Source: Paenibacillus sp. yr247 (lineage in GTDB: Bacteria > Bacillota > Bacilli > Paenibacillales > NBRC-103111). Taken from it: a stretch of DNA of 64,000 bases. The stretch spans positions 898,678 through 962,677 of the forward strand of contig NZ_FNIF01000001.1 in the NCBI RefSeq assembly GCF_900103825.1, written 5' to 3'. The position numbers and the translations under genes were made by a program. This document shows positions 61,878 to 64,000 of the stretch, one piece after another (position 1 is the first letter of the stretch; each line of letters opens with the position of its first letter). Under the pieces are notes generated by a model. It was not told where the DNA came from. It saw nothing but the letters and a program-made list of their open reading frames with translations, and made no database searches.

Positions 61878-62240
61878 ATGAAACTCAAAGGGACTTTGAC
61901 TGAACAGGCATATCGAGAACAATTAATGGCATCAAAATCTCATTTGTTCAATGATATATCCATGTGTAGGTTTTTAAATATAATTAGAGAGACATTTCCC
62001 GCGATGAAGACTGCACACGTTTTATCTTGGACACCCGAACAAGGTGAGGATATCATTAGCTTTCTTGTAGATACTCACTCAGTTATTAAGATTGAGCTGG
62101 ACCGTTATGATAAAACAATTGCTCCGATAGTAGATGTGTATCCAATTGAGAATTGGATGAAGGGACTTAGTAAAACGTTCCAGATTAAAATCGCAGTAGC
62201 CTTCGATTTAGCTAAAAATGATTTAATACAAGGCAATTAA
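61878..62240 (+). CDS. Hypothetical protein (~120 aa)
   Basis: From ATG 61878 (AAGGAAAG upstream; the frame is open from ATG 61845) it encodes KLKGTLTEQAYREQLMASKS, then FLNIIRETFPAMKTAHVLSW and ISFLVDTHSVIKIELDRYD. It is a soluble alpha/beta protein without known motifs. It sits between two repeat copies, like the next gene, in a pattern of small orphan genes separated by CTAACGG repeats. Confidence 0.5.
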   Translation: MKLKGTLTEQAYREQLMASKSHLFNDISMCRFLNIIRETFPAMKTAHVLSWTPEQGEDIISFLVDTHSVIKIELDRYDKTIAPIVDVYPIENWMKGLSKTFQIKIAVAFDLAKNDLIQGN

Positions 62241-62418
62241 GGTGATTTCTGCAACAAGTTATTCAATTAACGGTAAACGTTAACGCGGCGCTGGAACCGA
62301 TCCATCGCTTGTTTTTCGTTTCTGTCGCTCCACTCAACTATCGGGCAGCATAATGGAATTTTGTATGGAATATTTGCGAGTAGCAATGTTGGATAATTGG
62401 TTTTTAAGGGGAACTGAT

Positions 62419-62781
62419 ATGCAATTATTTATAAGTATTAAAAATGCAAATACCTTGCCAAGTCGTGACGAGATAAAAAAGGCAATGTGGGAGAAAGCAT
62501 TGAGTGTATCTCATGCATTAGACCTTCAAGAATTTAATTCGTTAACGTTGTCATGGGATAAATGGATTGATGATAAACGCTGGAGTGATGGTATTCCAAA
62601 GTCATTTGAACACATCAATTTTGAATTTCAAAATAAAAGACTAATCATAATTGATGTCGATGAAGACGCCTTGTTTGTAGATAAAAGGGCTTTTTATAGG
62701 TCTGCTATATTAATTGCTGAAAGAACGAATGGCACAATTAGTACGGACAATTCGACTTGGATAAAAGTAAATGAATTTTGA
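62419..62781 (+). CDS. Hypothetical protein (~120 aa)
   Basis: AAGGGGAACTGAT precedes ATG 62419. The protein reads QLFISIKNANTLPSRDEIKK, LTLSWDKWIDDKRWSDGIPK and FEFQNKRLIIIDVDEDALFV. It is soluble and acidic, with no recognised family. The frame extends 5' to 62353 without a better site. Repeat copies lie on both sides (62265 and 62857). Confidence 0.55.
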   Translation: MQLFISIKNANTLPSRDEIKKAMWEKALSVSHALDLQEFNSLTLSWDKWIDDKRWSDGIPKSFEHINFEFQNKRLIIIDVDEDALFVDKRAFYRSAILIAERTNGTISTDNSTWIKVNEF

Positions 62782-62856
62782 GAATACGCAAAGAATTATC
62801 TTAAATACACTTTTGATGAAGCTGTTAATATTAGTTTTAATCAAATTGTTCGTTAA

Positions 62857-62930
62857 GCTAACGCAGAACGTTAGTTGAATAAAGGACTCCATACAAACGA
62901 TGAAGGAGCTGCCGCGGCAGCTCCTTTTGC
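62857..62930. repeat. Dispersed CTAACGG repeat (copy j)
   Basis: GCTAACGCAGAACGTTAGTTGA and the perfect hairpin AAGGAGCTGCC-GC-GGCAGCTCCTT (62903-62926). Confidence 0.6.
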
Positions 62931-63016
62931 TTCTTCGGGGTTTTGTACATAATCTGATTTAAATTTATTTTAACGTGGGAAAATAGTAGGAAAAACGACC
63001 TTGAGGTGATCAACTG

Positions 63017-63454
63017 TTGAAAAATTTTTTAGTAATTACAGTATTATTTTGGTTATGTACGGTATCAGGAGCACATGGATTTGCAGAGCAACCTTCTCCA
63101 TATAATTATATAACTCCCAAATGCCCAAAAGTAGCCGATTTGATGGAAACTTCATCTAAAGATAAAGAAGAACTCCTCAAGGCATTAAAAGATATCGTTC
63201 CAGAAGTATACGGCGATGTGGGATATGATGTTTGGGTGGTTAAAGAAGCTAACGCATTACCGCTACTGGTTGGATTTGATGAAGTTTATTATAGAATGGC
63301 AATCAATCGTTGTGGTGAAGATGTAGGAGAAAAATCGTGGATTGTTAAGTTACAATTCCCTAAGTTTTTACCCAGTGGAAGTGCATCCTCTGGAATATTC
63401 TTTGTTACTAAGAGTAAAGAAAAAGGGTGGATTCCGTGGTATATGTATAAATGA
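63017..63454 (+). CDS. Secreted hypothetical protein (145 aa)
   Basis: From a TTG at 63017 with GAGGTGAT upstream. A signal peptide is visible (KNFLVITVLFWLCTVSGAHG, cleavage near FAEQ). The mature part reads CPKVADLMETSSKDKEELLK, DVGYDVWVVKEANALPLLVG and FPSGSASSGIFFVTKSKEKG-like stretches. I recognise no domain. It is a stand-alone exported protein. Confidence 0.6.
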   Translation: MKNFLVITVLFWLCTVSGAHGFAEQPSPYNYITPKCPKVADLMETSSKDKEELLKALKDIVPEVYGDVGYDVWVVKEANALPLLVGFDEVYYRMAINRCGEDVGEKSWIVKLQFPKFLPSGSASSGIFFVTKSKEKGWIPWYMYK

Positions 63455-63634
63455 ATGTTTGTAATATATTTTATACAAATGTCCTACTGGGCGTTGAGCT
63501 ATTCCAGCTAATAGCTTGTCAATATTTAATTATTAATGGCGGATTCATGAAGTGGTATACTTAAAAAAGTGCATGGGAAAGAACCGTCCCATAAAGCACG
63601 GAAAGACATTCCATATATTTCTATTTCTTGCTGC

Positions 63635-64000
63635 TTACTCTAAACGGAACGCTTCCTTAGTAGTCAAGATGGCAAAAATCCAGTGGATGAGTTTATTCAC
63701 ACAAGCAATTATCGCTACTTTGAACAGCTTTCCTTCAGCACGCTTTTTATCATAATAAGCTCTTAGTTTTTTATTTCTATTACTACGAATACCACATCGT
63801 ACAGCTTGATATAGGGCAGTACGAAGCCTCCTGGAACCGTGCTTAGTTATTTTATTTATGGTTGCTGTAAACTTGCCTGAGGAAAAAACACTTGGATCTA
63901 TACCAGCAAAGGCAACAAGTTTCTTTGCGTGATTGAACCGATCGATTTCCCCGATCTCAGCTAAAATTGTTGCAGCAATTTTAGTACCAATCCCGGGTAT
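63635..64000 (-). mobile_element. IS110-family transposase, C-terminal part (runs off the window)
   Basis: The minus strand is open from the window edge for 121 codons: IPGIGTKIAATILAEIGEID, KKLVAFAGIDPSVFSSGKFT, KHGSRRLRTALYQAVRC and AYYDKKRAEGKLFKVAIIAC. This is the Transposase_20 domain of IS110, with the catalytic Ser likely in PSVFSSGKF. It differs in sequence from the relic at 61150, so it is a separate element. The frame is intact to a TAA at 63635. Confidence 0.9.

Overview
The window looks like chromosomal DNA of an endospore-forming, low-to-moderate GC Gram-positive of the Paenibacillaceae type (Paenibacillus or a close relative). The grounds are GerA-type germination genes, a Spo0E-like phosphatase, YheC/D and YjcZ-like spore proteins, a KinB-like sensor kinase, GGAGG-type ribosome binding sites and frequent TTG/GTG starts. 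I see no rRNA, tRNA, CRISPR array or replication origin.

Layout. 1-8.4 kb: the end of a gerAB-like gene, a broken ManD-type sugar-acid dehydratase, DUF2935, a nicotianamine-synthase-like protein, an aldo/keto reductase, an MFS exporter, a GTP cyclohydrolase II and a decayed gerA fragment. 8.6-15.3 kb: a broken Crp/Fnr regulator, tandem FMN azoreductases with candidate operators, a TetR and a MocR regulator, a KinB-like kinase and an Hcp-like secreted protein. 15.7-17.9 kb: a c-di-GMP-I riboswitch, a holin-like mini-toxin, an intracellular subtilisin and a deleted kinase. 18-24.3 kb: the most coherent operon, with a sugar-type ABC importer (no ATPase), a Cys/Met-metabolism PLP enzyme, a GntR-LacI regulator and a PhyH dioxygenase, which together suggest uptake and breakdown of an unknown compound. 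24.3-37.4 kb: stand-alone genes (DinB, YheC/D, Spo0E, ACT, CBO0543, GNAT, DUF155, old yellow enzyme, NIPSNAP, three YjcZ-like mini-proteins, an Hsp20/GerT-like protein, a hydrolase, an AP-endonuclease-fold isomerase). 38-46.6 kb: a secreted GH26 enzyme, decayed ccdA, copper-bundle, ymaF and MATE genes, DedA, ChrB-N and YkvA. 46.6-54 kb: a LysM protein, a metE relic, an aldo/keto reductase and epimerase cluster, a broken merR with two MerR-type promoters, an SDR, and azoreductase, IS66 and kinase-fold relics. 54.8-64 kb: a sedolisin protease followed by a mobile-element-rich tail.

About twenty genes are frameshifted, deleted or truncated, so this is a decaying, insertion-rich accessory region. 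The strongest unusual observations are on the right. (i) An 836-bp element at 60213-61048 has TGT...ACA ends, two repeated end motifs per side and a 5-bp AGAGT duplication; it carries one small Pro-rich gene and no transposase. (ii) Two IS110 5' ends (37.6 and 61.6 kb) share a structured non-coding segment with compensatory base changes. Both abut the same point of a dispersed CTAACGG repeat family, and an internal loop resembles that repeat, which fits a bridge-RNA-guided insertion. (iii) Clusters of 18-bp GGGACTA..TTTGTGTCG units look like solo ends of an IS21- or Tn7-like element.
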